Assembly (NCBI RefSeq): GCF_000613905.1
Contig: NZ_BAJW01000001.1
Span: 55,500-119,499 of the forward strand
DNA length: 64,000 nucleotides
Origin: Acetobacter persici JCM 25330
GTDB taxonomy: Bacteria; Pseudomonadota; Alphaproteobacteria; Acetobacterales; Acetobacteraceae
Direction: 5' to 3'
Numbering within the stretch: the stretch's first letter is position 1; each line of letters starts with the position of its first letter. The translations under genes and the position numbers were made by a program. A model generated the notes under the pieces. It had not been told where the DNA came from. It searched no databases and saw only the letters and a list, made by a program, of their open reading frames with translations. Shown here in pieces: positions 38,413-50,278 of this stretch.

Positions 38413-38448
38413 AAAAAGGCCCGTCAGATCACTCTGGCGGGCCTTTTT
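38413..38448 (+). terminator. Intrinsic terminator
   Basis: AAAAAGGCCCG pairs perfectly with CGGGCCTTTTT around a 14-base region that can pair partly. The T-run ends transcription of the monooxygenase gene, and the A-run could act for the opposite strand. Confidence 0.88.
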
Positions 38449-38506
38449 GCGTAGCCGGTTTCTGTCTCCCGTCAGGGCGGGTCAGTTGCCTTATGTCCGC
38501 CGGGTC

Positions 38507-38692
38507 TTACCGGCGTGAGCGGGCAATTTTTTTATCGGTTTCATACTGGCTGAGGGCATAGACAGACCAGATGGCTGCCGGAATCCAGCCGATAACCGTA
38601 ATCTGCAAGATCAGGCAGATCAGCCCCGCAAAAGGCCGCCCGATGGTAAAGAACTGAAGCCAGGGCAGCAGCAGAGCAAGAAGAAGGCGCAT
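38507..38692 (-). CDS. YqaE/Pmp3-like small membrane protein
   Basis: About 61 residues with two hydrophobic segments (LLLALLLPWLQFFTIG and GLICLILQITVIGWIPAAIW) and a charged tail (QYETDKKIARSRR). The PxxG/GWIP layout is that of the Pmp3/YqaE stress-membrane family. The inner Met at 38692 is chosen over a longer frame whose first 23 residues are not family-like. Function is inferred only at family level: membrane potential or stress tolerance. Confidence 0.72.
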   Translation of the reverse strand: MRLLLALLLPWLQFFTIGRPFAGLICLILQITVIGWIPAAIWSVYALSQYETDKKIARSRR

Positions 38693-38901
38693 GCAGGGTC
38701 TCCCGTAAGCAGGCATGACATCACTGCCAGACAGGATGGCGGGGCCGGGGGCGGAAAACAAGCCCGGAGCGCAAGCCCTAGGTGCCTCAGCCTTTGTGTG
38801 CTAGAAGAAAATCGCAGGGCAGACAGATGTTTGCCCGCCTGTATTTCAAGGCGTGCCCGGCATTTGGGCAGGGTGCGCGGCCATGACAAGACGGATGGAC
38901 C

Positions 38902-41754
38902 TTGACCGAGATTTCTGACCAGCCGGGATCGCCGGTACCTTCTGACCTTCTCCCCGTCACCATTGAGGAGGAAATGCGTTCCTCCTACCTCGCTTATGCG
39001 ATGTCGGTGATTGTCAGCCGCGCCCTGCCGGATGTGCGCGATGGTCTGAAACCCGTGCATCGGCGCATTCTCTACGCCATGCATGAAAGCGGCTTCACGC
39101 ACGATAAACCCTACCGCAAATCGGCCCGTGCGGTCGGTGAGGTCATGGGTAAATACCATCCGCATGGTGACGCCTCGATTTATGATGCGATGGTGCGTAT
39201 GGCGCAGTCCTGGTCCATGCGCGTCAAGCTGATTGATGGGCAGGGCAACTTTGGCTCCGTCGATGGCGATAGCCCGGCGGCCATGCGTTATACGGAAGCC
39301 CGTCTGGCCAAGGCAGCCACCTTCCTGCTGACGGATATTGACCGCGATACGGTCGATTTCCAGCCCAACTATGATGAAAGCGAGCATGAACCGACGGTTC
39401 TGCCCGCAGCCTTCCCCAATCTGCTTATTAACGGCGCCACCGGTATTGCCGTGGGGATGGCCACCAATATTCCGCCGCATAACCCGTCGGAAGTGATTGA
39501 TGCGACACTTGCGCTGATCGAAAAGCCCGAGATGGAGCTGGACGAGCTGATGAAGCATGTGCCGGGGCCCGACTTCCCGACCGGCGGCATCATCCTTGGT
39601 CGCTCCGGCATCCGCAGCGCGTTTGCCACCGGTCGTGGCGCTGTGATTATCCGCGCCCGCGCCGAGGTTGAGGAAATCCGTAAGGACCGCAAGGCCATTG
39701 TGGTCACGGAAATTCCCTATCAGGTGAACAAGGCCACCCTGCAGGAGCGCATCGCCGATCTGGTGCGCAACAAGCAGATTGAAGGCATTTCCGACATCCG
39801 GGATGAGTCGGACCGTTCGGGCATGCGCGTGGTGATTGAAATCAAGCGCGATGCCACGCCAGAAGTCGTGCTCAACCAGCTTTACCGTTTCACGCAGCTT
39901 CAGACCTCCTTTGGTGTGAACATGCTGGCGCTGGATGGCGGCAAGCCGCGCCTGATGGGGCTGAAGGATGTTCTTCAGGCGTTTATTGCCTTCCGTGAGG
40001 AAGTGATTCTCCGCCGTTCCCGCTTTGAGCTGAACAAGGCGCGGGATCGCGGGCATATCCTGGTGGGTCTGGTGATCGCGGTCGCGAATATTGACGCCGT
40101 GATCGCCCTGATCCGTGCCGCCCCGGATGCCGCTACAGCGCGTGAATCCCTCATGGCCGCAAGCTGGGATGCCGGGGATGTCGCACCGCTGCTGGCGCTG
40201 ATCCATGATGACGGCAATGAGATTATTGATGGCAAGGTCCGCCTGACGGAAGCACAGGCTCGTGGCATTCTGGAGCTGCGCCTGCAACGCCTGACCGGGC
40301 TTGAGCGGGACAAGATCCAGAGTGAATTGTCCGACGTTGCAAAGCGCATCAATGAACTACTGGAAATTATCGGCAGCCATATCCGCCGCATGGAAGTGCT
40401 GCGCGAGGAAATGATGACGGCCCGCGCTGAACTGGCCACCCCGCGTGCAACCGAAATTTCCGATTACGCCGGAGATCAGGATGATGAAAGCCTGATTGAA
40501 CCGGGCCAGATGGTTGTCACCATCACGCGGGAAGGCTTTATTAAACGTACGCCGCTGGATGTCTATCGCGCCCAGAACCGGGGTGGCCGTGGCCGCACCG
40601 GGGCAGGCACACGTGGGGATGATATTCTGGTGCGCTCCTTTAATGCGCATACGCACCAGTGGGTCATGTTCTTCTCCTCTGGCGGTAAGGCCTACCGGGA
40701 GAAGGTCTGGCGTCTGCCGGAAGCAAGCCCCACGGCGAAAGGTCGCGCTCTTGTCAACCTGCTGCCGGACCTCGGGTCAGACACCATTACGGCTGTGCTG
40801 CCGCTGCCGCATGATGAGGAACTGTGGGAATCCCTGCACCTCGTCTTTGCAACAGCAAGCGGTGGCGTGCGCCGTAACCGCCTGAGTGACTTCCGCAACA
40901 TCCGCTCTTCCGGCCTGATCGCCATGAAGTTGGATGAAGGGGACAGCCTGATTGGTGTTGCCACGTGCCGGGAAGGGCAGGATGTGTTCCTCGCAACCCG
41001 CAAGGCACGCTGCATCCGCTTCCAGATTACGGATGAGACGCTGCGCGTGTTCGCTGGTCGTGGCTCGTCCGGTGTGCGCGGTATCCGTCTGGCGGAAGGG
41101 GATGAGGTGATCAGCCTTGCCGTCCTCAACCATGTTGAGGCCACGGTGGAAGAACGCTCGGCCTATCTGCGGATGGCTAATGCCAAACGTCGGGCTGAGA
41201 ACGCCGCCGAGGTTGAAGACGACTCCGAAAATACTGTGGTTGAGGCGGATGAAGAAGACGCCGCTTCCGGCACCGCTCTGCTGACCCCGGAACGCTTTGC
41301 CCAGCTTGAAGCCGCGGAAGAAATTCTGCTGGTGGTGAGTGATGGCGGGTTTGGCCGCCGGTCTTCTGCGTATGATTACCGTGTGAGCGGGCGTGGCGGG
41401 CAGGGTATTACCAACATGACCTTCTCCACCAACAAGCGCGGGACGGAAGTTGCTGCCACGTTGCAGGTGCTGGACGGCACGGATGTGATGCTGGTGACGG
41501 ATGCTGGCCGCCTGATCCGTGTGCCGGTTGATCAGGTCCGCGTCATGGCGCGTCAGGCCAGTGGGGTCACGCTGTTCCGCCTGAATGAGGACGAGCGCGT
41601 TACCAGCGTCTTCCCTGTGATGGAGGATGAAGACGAGGGCGAGGCTCCGGCAGTGGGTGGAACGGCTCCAGCCTCTGCATCCGTGCCTGATGCCACGCCG
41701 CAGGCAGGCTCCGGGGGCGGAAATGCCACGCCAGCAGAGGACGACGAAGCGTGA
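38902..41754 (+). CDS. gyrA: DNA gyrase subunit A
   Basis: Breaks and rejoins DNA for negative supercoiling, together with GyrB. The 950-residue protein has the N-terminal block [20 protein letters not shown], the active-site Tyr in [18 protein letters not shown] AAMRYTEA, and the [21 protein letters not shown]. Its GyrA box reads QNRGGRG before the beta-pinwheel C-terminal domain, which marks gyrase rather than topoisomerase IV. An acidic insert near residues 765-795 splits the pinwheel. The C-terminus is acidic and Gly/Ala-rich. The start is a TTG at 38902. The position equivalent to E. coli Ser83 is Ala. The stop overlaps the coaD GTG by four bases. Confidence 0.96.
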   Translation: MTEISDQPGSPVPSDLLPVTIEEEMRSSYLAYAMSVIVSRALPDVRDGLKPVHRRILYAMHESGFTHDKPYRKSARAVGEVMGKYHPHGDASIYDAMVRMAQSWSMRVKLIDGQGNFGSVDGDSPAAMRYTEARLAKAATFLLTDIDRDTVDFQPNYDESEHEPTVLPAAFPNLLINGATGIAVGMATNIPPHNPSEVIDATLALIEKPEMELDELMKHVPGPDFPTGGIILGRSGIRSAFATGRGAVIIRARAEVEEIRKDRKAIVVTEIPYQVNKATLQERIADLVRNKQIEGISDIRDESDRSGMRVVIEIKRDATPEVVLNQLYRFTQLQTSFGVNMLALDGGKPRLMGLKDVLQAFIAFREEVILRRSRFELNKARDRGHILVGLVIAVANIDAVIALIRAAPDAATARESLMAASWDAGDVAPLLALIHDDGNEIIDGKVRLTEAQARGILELRLQRLTGLERDKIQSELSDVAKRINELLEIIGSHIRRMEVLREEMMTARAELATPRATEISDYAGDQDDESLIEPGQMVVTITREGFIKRTPLDVYRAQNRGGRGRTGAGTRGDDILVRSFNAHTHQWVMFFSSGGKAYREKVWRLPEASPTAKGRALVNLLPDLGSDTITAVLPLPHDEELWESLHLVFATASGGVRRNRLSDFRNIRSSGLIAMKLDEGDSLIGVATCREGQDVFLATRKARCIRFQITDETLRVFAGRGSSGVRGIRLAEGDEVISLAVLNHVEATVEERSAYLRMANAKRRAENAAEVEDDSENTVVEADEEDAASGTALLTPERFAQLEAAEEILLVVSDGGFGRRSSAYDYRVSGRGGQGITNMTFSTNKRGTEVAATLQVLDGTDVMLVTDAGRLIRVPVDQVRVMARQASGVTLFRLNEDERVTSVFPVMEDEDEGEAPAVGGTAPASASVPDATPQAGSGGGNATPAEDDEA

Positions 41755-42284
41755 GTGAGGGCATATGTGCCGAACCCCGGCGCATAGGCTTTTACGCGGG
41801 GACGTTTGACCCCGTAACCACCGGGCATCTGGACGTGATTGAGCGTGCGGCCCGGCTGGTTGATCGTCTGGTGATTGGCGTTGCGAAAAATCCGGGCAAA
41901 AACCCGCTCATGCCGCTGGATGAGCGCGTGGCCTGTGTGGAAGAAGCCCTGCCTGCCATCGCCAGCAGGGTGGGAGGGGATCTGAAAGTGGTTTCCTTCG
42001 ATTCCCTGCTGGTGGAAGCCGTCCGGGCGCAGGGCGCGTCCCTCATTTTCCGGGGGCTGCGGGTGCTGACGGATTTTGATTATGAAATTCAGATGTCCGG
42101 CGTAAATCGCCGTCTGGCTCCGGGCATTGAAACCGTTTTTCTCATGGCGTCTGAACGAACACAGTTCATTTCATCTCGTCTTGTGAAAGAAATTGCCGGG
42201 TATCACGGAGATATTTCCGAATTTGTGACCCCCGGCACCCAGAAACGCCTGCTTGCCCGGCTCAAGGCGCGGGCGGCGGGGTGA
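41751..42284 (+). CDS. coaD: Phosphopantetheine adenylyltransferase
   Basis: Fourth step of coenzyme A biosynthesis. The nucleotidyltransferase motif is [17 protein letters not shown], and the C-terminal [10 protein letters not shown] is the second ATP-binding motif. At 177 residues it is a little longer than typical because of an N-terminal [11 protein letters not shown]. The GTG start overlaps the gyrA stop in a GTGA arrangement, implying coupled translation. Confidence 0.95.
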   Translation: MSEGICAEPRRIGFYAGTFDPVTTGHLDVIERAARLVDRLVIGVAKNPGKNPLMPLDERVACVEEALPAIASRVGGDLKVVSFDSLLVEAVRAQGASLIFRGLRVLTDFDYEIQMSGVNRRLAPGIETVFLMASERTQFISSRLVKEIAGYHGDISEFVTPGTQKRLLARLKARAAG

Positions 42285-42327
42285 CAGGCCTCAGGCTCTG
42301 TGACCCAAGTGTTCAAGGAGAAGTTTT

Positions 42328-42822
42328 ATGACTGCCGACACAGATAAAAATGATCTGATTTATATGGATGTGCCCGAAGGCCGGGTGGTCATCCGCCTGC
42401 GTCCGGACATTGCTCCTCTCGCGGCGGAGCGTATCCGTACGCTGTCTGCTCAGGGCTTTTACGATAACGTGCCGTTCCACCGCGTTATTTCCGGCTTTAT
42501 GGCACAGGCGGGTGACCCGACGGGCACAGGCATGGGCGGGAGCGAACTGCCGGATCTGAAGGCTGAATTCACGCGGGATGCCAAATTCCTGCGCGGCACG
42601 CTGGGTATGGCCCGCACGTCTGACCCGAACAGCGCCAACAGCCAGTTCTTCATCATGTTTGAACCTTCCCCGCATCTGGATGGCCAGTACACCATTGTGG
42701 GTGACGTGATTGAAGGTATGGAACATATCGATAAAATCAAACGCGGTTCCGGTGGTTCTGGCATGGTGAAAGATCCGGACCGGATTAAAAGCATGCGTCC
42801 GGCCTCTGCTGAAAACGCCTGA
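42328..42822 (+). CDS. Cyclophilin-type peptidyl-prolyl isomerase
   Basis: Catalyses cis-trans isomerisation of prolyl bonds. Cyclophilin core motifs are FYDNVPFHRVISGFMAQAGD, MARTSDPNSANSQFFIMF and LDGQYTIVGDVIEGME. The catalytic Arg in FHRV and the pocket Gln in SQFFI are present. There is no signal peptide, so it is cytosolic and PpiB-like. At 164 residues it is normal length. An AAGGAG ribosome-binding site precedes the ATG and a strong terminator follows. Confidence 0.94.
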   Translation: MTADTDKNDLIYMDVPEGRVVIRLRPDIAPLAAERIRTLSAQGFYDNVPFHRVISGFMAQAGDPTGTGMGGSELPDLKAEFTRDAKFLRGTLGMARTSDPNSANSQFFIMFEPSPHLDGQYTIVGDVIEGMEHIDKIKRGSGGSGMVKDPDRIKSMRPASAENA

Positions 42823-42852
42823 TTTCAGAAGTTTTTTTCTGATGTTGAAAAG

Positions 42853-42881
42853 CGCGACCTCCCCGGAGGTCGCGTTTTTTT
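42853..42881 (+). terminator. Intrinsic terminator after cyclophilin gene
   Basis: CGCGACCTCC pairs perfectly with GGAGGTCGCG, then seven T. It is a strong Rho-independent terminator. Confidence 0.92.
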
Positions 42882-43207
42882 ATGGGCGACGACCTTGGTG
42901 AAGCCCGGAAAAAAGTGGGAGGATGTGTCGCTCCTTGCGGGGCAGGTTGGATCTTGAAACGCCCAGCAGAGTCCGTGGGTGAAAAATGGGACGACACGGC
43001 CTGTATGGTCAGTTCTGCTCTTGCCCATACTTTGCACCCGGAAGAGATTGGCTGTCTCACAAAAGGCTGGAAGAGAGGGAAAAATCCTCTTTTCTGGTCA
43101 GAATGTGGTCTCATCGCTTGACACACCGGGAACGATCCGTTTAGACAGCCTCCAGCAAACACGTCCCGCAGTTCAGTCTGCCGCGATGATTTGTGAACCA
43201 ATGGTGT
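42882..43207. other. Gene-free stretch before tRNA-Lys
   Basis: I see no convincing coding sequence in these 326 bases. A TTGACA at 43118-43123 is a candidate -35 element for the tRNA gene, although no good -10 box sits at standard distance. Confidence 0.5.
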
Positions 43208-43283
43208 GAGCCGGTAGCTCAGTTGGTAGAGCATTCGACTTTTAATCGAATGGTCGAGGGTTCGAGTCCCTCCCGGCTCACCA
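43208..43283 (+). tRNA. tRNA-Lys (anticodon UUU)
   Basis: Acceptor GAGCCGG pairs with CCGGCTC, followed by discriminator A and encoded CCA. The D-arm TAGCTCAGTTGGTAGAGCA, anticodon stem TTCGA/TCGAA with loop CTTTTAA, and T-arm GGGTTCGAGTCCC are all standard. The length is 76 nt. Confidence 0.97.
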
Positions 43284-43394
43284 TTGATACAAAATGCCAA
43301 AAAGCTATTTTTTCTCAAAATCTTAAACTATGACGCTGAAAACCAGATCTGTCTCTGTTCAGGCTGTGTCTGACGCAAACAGCATGACCGGTTT

Positions 43395-44324
43395 TTATCC
43401 GGCAGGGATGTCCTTGTCCCACGGTGGCACAGGACCGTACTGAGCAGCCAGAAAATCAATCATGGCCCGGACTTTTAACGGTATGGTCAGGCCGGGGGCA
43501 TAAACAGCGTGCAGCGGCGGGCCGGGTGTGGGCGGCATATCCAGCGTTACGGCTTTCAGAGTGCCCGCCCGCAGAGCATCCGCCACAATAAAGGTGGGCT
43601 GGTAGACAAGCCCCTGTCCGGCAATAGCGGCCTCACGCAGTACATCGCCATTATTGGCGCAGAGCGGGCCGGAAATGGTCACGGATTTTTCGCCCTGCGC
43701 GCCAAAGCTCCAGCGGGAGGCGCTGGCTGTCGTTTCCCCCAGCGTGTAACCCAGACAGGCGTGCTGGCTGAGGTCTTCCAGTGTGGTCGGGGTTCCGGCC
43801 TGTTCCAGATAAGCAGGGGCTGCGCAAACCACCATGCGGATATCGGCCAGTTTACGGACCCGCAGACTGCTGGGCGTGAGCGAGCGAATGCGCAGCGTGA
43901 GGTCCCAGCCCTCTTCGATCAGATCAACCGTGCGGTCATTAACGCCGAGTTCGACTGTTACCAGAGGGTAGCGGCGGCTGAAGTCGGGCAGAAGCGGTGC
44001 GACGTACCGGATCGCGAAGGAGACCGGCGCATTCAGGCGCAGGCGGCCACGGGGCTCCCGCCGCTGTTCCGTAACGGTCTGCTCGATTTCTTCCAGTTCG
44101 GGGAGGATTTTCTGGCATCCATCCAGAAAGAGGCGTCCGGCTTCTGTCAGGGAGAGTTTGCGTGTGCTTCTGTGAAACAGCGTGCTGCCAAGCCGGGTTT
44201 CCAGTGCATTGATATGCTTGGTCACCATCGTCTGGGACAGGCAGAGCGCACGCCCGGCCCCGGTAAAGCTGCCGGTTGCAACAACTTTTACAAAAACCTG
44301 CATGCTTGTAATACGGTCCAGCAT
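43395..44324 (-). CDS. LysR-family transcriptional regulator
   Basis: A 309-residue regulator. The N-terminal winged helix-turn-helix reads MQVFVKVVATGSFTGAGRAL then LSQTMVTKHINALETRLG, followed by HRSTRKLSLTEAG. The rest is the periplasmic-binding-protein-like effector domain (GRLRLNAPVSFAIRYVAPLL). It resembles the branch of LysR proteins that often sits beside small oxidoreductase genes. No obvious divergent target is adjacent: the nearest gene is the same-strand His-rich lipoprotein, about 110 bases upstream. The target is unknown. Confidence 0.9.
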   Translation of the reverse strand: MLDRITSMQVFVKVVATGSFTGAGRALCLSQTMVTKHINALETRLGSTLFHRSTRKLSLTEAGRLFLDGCQKILPELEEIEQTVTEQRREPRGRLRLNAPVSFAIRYVAPLLPDFSRRYPLVTVELGVNDRTVDLIEEGWDLTLRIRSLTPSSLRVRKLADIRMVVCAAPAYLEQAGTPTTLEDLSQHACLGYTLGETTASASRWSFGAQGEKSVTISGPLCANNGDVLREAAIAGQGLVYQPTFIVADALRAGTLKAVTLDMPPTPGPPLHAVYAPGLTIPLKVRAMIDFLAAQYGPVPPWDKDIPAG

Positions 44325-44437
44325 AAAACACTCACAGGTTTAAAGAGGAAGGCCGGGCGATGTGGCAGATCACCGCCCGGAGAAAGGAAGAGGGTTTTTT
44401 CCAAAAATCAGAACCCTCGTGAGTCGGCTTTTGGCGG

Positions 44438-44611
44438 TCAGCGCAGCATGGGGCGTGGCGGCGGCGGCGGACGATCATGGTCATTATGGCCGTGATGATC
44501 ATGATTCCAGTCAGGGCGCGGCCCGTGATGATGGTGATCATAGCCACCCCCGCACCCTGTCAGCAGGGTCAGCGGAGACATAAGACACAGCGTCAAAAAG
44601 AGACGTTTCAT
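44438..44611 (-). CDS. Small His-rich lipoprotein
   Basis: A 57-residue product starting MKRLFLTLCLMSPLTLLTGC, a clear lipoprotein signal with lipobox LTGC. The mature part is only about 38 residues: GGG, a HHHH cluster, further His/Asp/Asn pairs, then a five-Pro run. A GGAGAG ribosome-binding site lies five bases before the ATG at 44611, which decides this start over a longer in-frame one. His density suggests divalent metal binding at the envelope, but this is inference. No family is recognised. Confidence 0.65.
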   Translation of the reverse strand: MKRLFLTLCLMSPLTLLTGCGGGYDHHHHGPRPDWNHDHHGHNDHDRPPPPPRPMLR

Positions 44612-44807
44612 AAGACTCTCCATAAAATACAAGAGTTCATCGTAATCGCGGCAATCCTGCGGCATTGTTTGAGAGATTGAAACAGGACGCAACAAAAAAC
44701 AGTTTTGGTGCGCGGAATACGGCTTTTTTGTCAGCCGCCGGGAAAGGTGCGAAAAAGAGGCGCGTCGTGCCGTTGGGGCGGACTAGGCTGAGGGTGGCAG
44801 AAGAGCG

Positions 44808-47181
<2,374 letters not shown>

Positions 47182-47230
47182 GAAGGGCTGGAGCACGTTT
47201 TTGACAGTTTTTAGAAAAAAAACGGTTGTG

Positions 47231-47337
47231 AACAAGATAAGACTTGTCAGGGGGGGCGCGAGTCCGTAGTTACTCGCGCCTTGGCCCAAGGGGGCGATCC
47301 CGCCCAACAGGCTATCTACTGGTTTGGGGGTACGTCG
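47231..47337 (+). promoter_or_regulatory. Structured leader of speD
   Basis: A perfect 9-bp stem, GGCGCGAGT (47255-47263) with ACTCGCGCC (47272-47280), is followed by a smaller hairpin GGGCG/CGCCC. Two copies of GCCCAA could pair with TTTGGG of the ribosome-binding site just before the ATG at 47338. The loop GTAG could also pair with CTAC downstream. I do not recognise a described riboswitch. A TTGACA at 47201-47206 is a candidate -35 element. A regulatory role is inferred. Confidence 0.4.
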
Positions 47338-47802
47338 ATGAACGCACTTGCTCAACTGGGGATGGTCTCGGAACACCCGAGCAATAACCAGGCAATTTCT
47401 GTTCCGGTCTCGTCTGACGATGATCGCAAGGATTACTTCGTCGTAAAAGATGGCGAGAAGTTTGCAGGTACACACCTGCTGGTTGATTTGTGGGATGCCA
47501 CAAATCTGGACGATCCTGAAAAGATCGACCGCACTTTGTGTGAAGCAGCGCTTGCTGCGGGTGCGACCATTCTGCACAGCCATTTTCACCACTTCACGCC
47601 CAATGGCGGCGTGTCTGGCGTGGTTGTGCTGGCCGAAAGCCACATTTCCATCCACACATGGCCGGAGCGTGACTTCGCCGCTGTGGATATCTTCATGTGC
47701 GGGGCATGCGACCCCAATCTGGCGATTCCCGTGATGCAGCGCCTGTTTCAGGCCAAGCGTCTGGAAGTGGATGAACAGCGTCGCGGACGCGTCGCCCTGT
47801 AA
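47338..47802 (+). CDS. speD: S-adenosylmethionine decarboxylase proenzyme
   Basis: Supplies decarboxylated SAM, the aminopropyl donor for spermidine. The self-cleavage site is the Ser in LAESHISIHTWPE, which becomes the pyruvoyl cofactor. GTHLLVDLWDATNL, HSHFHHFTPNGGVSGVV and a nearby Cys (FMCGACDPN) match the prokaryotic family. The ATG at 47338 gives 154 residues with a 30-residue polar N-terminal extension. It directly precedes speE. Confidence 0.95.
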   Translation: MNALAQLGMVSEHPSNNQAISVPVSSDDDRKDYFVVKDGEKFAGTHLLVDLWDATNLDDPEKIDRTLCEAALAAGATILHSHFHHFTPNGGVSGVVVLAESHISIHTWPERDFAAVDIFMCGACDPNLAIPVMQRLFQAKRLEVDEQRRGRVAL

Positions 47803-47895
47803 ACACGGCACAGCTCAGCCTGTGTGATGTGTTTTTCCGGCAGGGGCCAGAGCAGATGTTCTGGCCCCTGACCGCTGAATCAGGACTAAAAAACC

Positions 47896-48767
47896 ATGGC
47901 CGATCAATGGATTGAAGAAACCCTGTATGACAACTGGGGCCAGCGCTTCCGTGTCAAACAGGAACTTGCCCGCACCCGCAGTCCGTTTCAGGACATTGTG
48001 GTGTTTGAAAGCGAGTCCCACGGGCGCGTGCTGCTGCTGGATGGCGTGGTGCAGATTACGGAACGCGATGAATTCGTGTACCAGGAAATGCTCACCCACG
48101 TGCCGCTGTTTACCCATGCTGCGCCGCGTAACGTGCTGATTATCGGCGCGGGGGATGGCGGGGTGCTGCGCCGCGTTCTGGAACATCCGGGTGTGGAAAA
48201 AGCCGTGATGGTGGAAATTGACGGCGCCGTCATTGAGCTTTCCAAAAAGCACCTGCCGGGCATTGCGGGCGATGCATGGAACAACCCGCGGGCCGAAGTG
48301 ATTGTGGGCGACGGGATTGATTACGTGGCCCGTGCCGCGGATGCGTCCTTCGATGCCATTATTGTTGATAGCACCGACCCCATCGGCGTGGGGGAAGTCC
48401 TGTTCACAGACTCGTTCTATGAACATTGCGCCCGTGTGCTGACGGCGGAGGGCTGATCGTCAATCAGTGTGGCGTGCCCTTCATGCAGGCGGATGAACTG
48501 CATGAAACCAGCCTGCGCCGTGCCAAATTCTTCCCGCATGTGTCTGCTTATGTGGCGGCTGTGCCGACCTATGTTGGCGGCTTCATGACGCTGGGGATTG
48601 CCTCCAAGGGCAAAAGCCCCGCCGGGCAGGATGTCGCGGCTGTGCGCGCCCGTGCCGAAGCTGCCGGTATTTTGGGAAAAACCCAGTACTGGACGCCGGA
48701 AATCCATGTTGGCGCGTTCAATCTGCCGCCCTATATCGCAAAGCACCTGCCTGCGGATAAGGCGTAA
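47896..48767 (+). CDS. speE: Spermidine synthase (one frame break)
   Basis: Transfers the aminopropyl group from decarboxylated SAM to putrescine. Motifs are QDIVVFESESHGRVLLLDGV, NVLIIGAGDGGVLRRVLEHP, VMVEIDGAVIELSKKHLPG and AIIVDSTDPIGVGEVLF, with the catalytic Asp in the last block. The frame breaks near 48451; restoring one G gives LTAEGLIVNQCGVPF and the conserved C-terminal domain. Repaired length is about 290 residues. It pairs with speD as a spermidine operon. Confidence 0.95.
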
Positions 48768-48830
48768 AAATTACCAGAGACTCACGGGAACCTTGATTGA
48801 CTTGCTAACGCAATGATGTCACGGTTCTGA

Positions 48831-48982
48831 CCGCGCAGAGGGAGAGACCGGTCCTGCACCGGCGCCGAAGGAGCAACCGCCCCGGAAACTCTCAGGCAAA
48901 AGGACCCTGCGCGGTTAACTTCTGGAGAGAGGCGCCTGTGCGTCCGCCGACGGGATAGCGATCTCAGGCAAAAAAACAGAAG
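48831..48982 (+). promoter_or_regulatory. Tandem glycine riboswitch upstream of gcvT
   Basis: Two glycine aptamers lie back to back. The first is closed by CCGCGCAG (48831-48838) with CTGCGCGG (48907-48914) and contains GGAGAGACCGG and CTCAGGCAAAAGGAC. The second is closed by CTTCTG (48919-48924) with CAGAAG (48977-48982) and contains GGAGAGAGGC and TCTCAGGCAAAA. These are hallmark core sequences. Downstream, AAGGG near 48980 can pair with CCCTT near 49010, followed by ATTTTG, a possible expression platform. The riboswitch would turn on glycine cleavage when glycine is abundant. Confidence 0.92.
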
Positions 48983-49087
48983 GGGCAGACGGATTATCCT
49001 GGTCCGGGGCCCTTATTTTGTCTTACGTCGTATGTCTCTTTGCAGCGTGTGGAAAACGGCCCCGTCCTCTTACGGAAGGCTGCGGCC

Positions 49088-50221
49088 ATGAGCGCTGATA
49101 CTCTCCTTCACACCCCCCTTTATTCCCTGCATACCGAATCCGGTGGCAAAATGGTGCCGTTTGCAGGCTATGCCATGCCGCTGAACTATGCCGATGGCAT
49201 TATGGCGGAGCACCGGCATGTGCGTGACCATGCGGGCCTGTTTGATGTCTCCCACATGGGGCAGGTGCGTCTGCGTGCCCGCTCCGGGGATGGTGAGGCC
49301 GCAGCCCTCGCGCTGGAACGGCTTGTACCAGCCGACATGGTCGCCCTGAAAAATGGCAAACAGCGGTACACGCAGTTCACCAATGAAAAAGGCGGCATTC
49401 TGGATGATCTGATGGTCGCCCGGATGGGGGAGTCCCTGCTGCTGGTGATCAATGCTGCCTGTAAAGATGCCGATATCGCGCATCTTCAGGATGAACTCGC
49501 TGACTGTGTTGTGGAAGTGCTGGAAGATCGCGCTCTGCTCGCCCTGCAAGGGCCGGAAGCAGAAGCCGCCCTCGCAGCTCTGGCGCCCGCCGTGCGGGAC
49601 ATGAAGTTCATGGATGTGCTGGAGGTCGATGTGGATGGCGCGCTCTGCACCATCTCCCGCTCCGGCTATACCGGAGAGGACGGGTTTGAAATTTCTCTGC
49701 CCGCCATGGATGCTTCCCGCGTGGCCCGCAAGCTGCTGGAACAGCCTGCGGTAAAACTGATCGGCCTTGGCGCGCGGGACAGCCTGCGTCTGGAAGCCGG
49801 GATGTGCCTGTATGGCTCCGATATTGATGAGACCACGACCCCGGTTGAAGCCGCCCTCGAATGGTCCATCCAGAAAAGCCGCCGCCGGGGTGGCGCGCGC
49901 GCAGGGGGCTTCCCCGGTGCGGATGTGATTCTGGCACAGCTTGAAGAGGGTGTGTCCCGCCGCCGTGTGGGGCTGCTGCCTGAAGGCCGCGCTCCGGTGC
50001 GTGGTGGTGCGCCGCTCTATGCGGATGTGGAATTTGCAACGCCGCTGGGCAAAGTGACGTCCGGCGCGTTTGGCCCCACGGTGGAAGCTCCGGTGGCCAT
50101 GGGCTACGTCGCAACAGACTACGCTGCACCGCAGACATCTGTGGTGGCGGAACTGCGTGGCCGTGCCGTACCGGCTGTGGTGCAGGCCCTGCCGTTTGTT
50201 CCCGCCCGTTTCAAACGGTAA
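49088..50221 (+). CDS. gcvT: Aminomethyltransferase of glycine cleavage (T protein)
   Basis: Moves the methylene group from the lipoyl arm of GcvH to tetrahydrofolate, releasing ammonia. FAGYAMPLNYADGIMAEH, GLFDVSHMGQVR, ISRSGYTGEDGFEIS and ARDSLRLEAGMCLYGSDI are family motifs. The ATG at 49088 gives 377 residues. It is first in the gcvT-gcvH-gcvP run and lies about 105 bases after the second riboswitch aptamer. Confidence 0.96.
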   Translation: MSADTLLHTPLYSLHTESGGKMVPFAGYAMPLNYADGIMAEHRHVRDHAGLFDVSHMGQVRLRARSGDGEAAALALERLVPADMVALKNGKQRYTQFTNEKGGILDDLMVARMGESLLLVINAACKDADIAHLQDELADCVVEVLEDRALLALQGPEAEAALAALAPAVRDMKFMDVLEVDVDGALCTISRSGYTGEDGFEISLPAMDASRVARKLLEQPAVKLIGLGARDSLRLEAGMCLYGSDIDETTTPVEAALEWSIQKSRRRGGARAGGFPGADVILAQLEEGVSRRRVGLLPEGRAPVRGGAPLYADVEFATPLGKVTSGAFGPTVEAPVAMGYVATDYAAPQTSVVAELRGRAVPAVVQALPFVPARFKR

Positions 50222-50278
50222 GGGCACGATTTTTCCTTCAGGTTTTTAAATTATCTGTTTTTATGGAGAGCTGAGACA

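Noticed and set aside
38902..41754. Topoisomerase IV subunit A (parC)
   Set aside because: The GyrA box (QNRGGRG) and length favour gyrase A.
42785..43318. A 177-codon minus-strand frame crossing the tRNA-Lys gene
   Set aside because: The N-terminal text GEPGGTRTLDHSIKSRML is the usual artefact of translating antisense to a tRNA.
47231..47337. Known SAM riboswitch class before speD
   Set aside because: The leader is structured, but I could not match the core sequences of SAM-I, SAM-II or SAM/SAH motifs.
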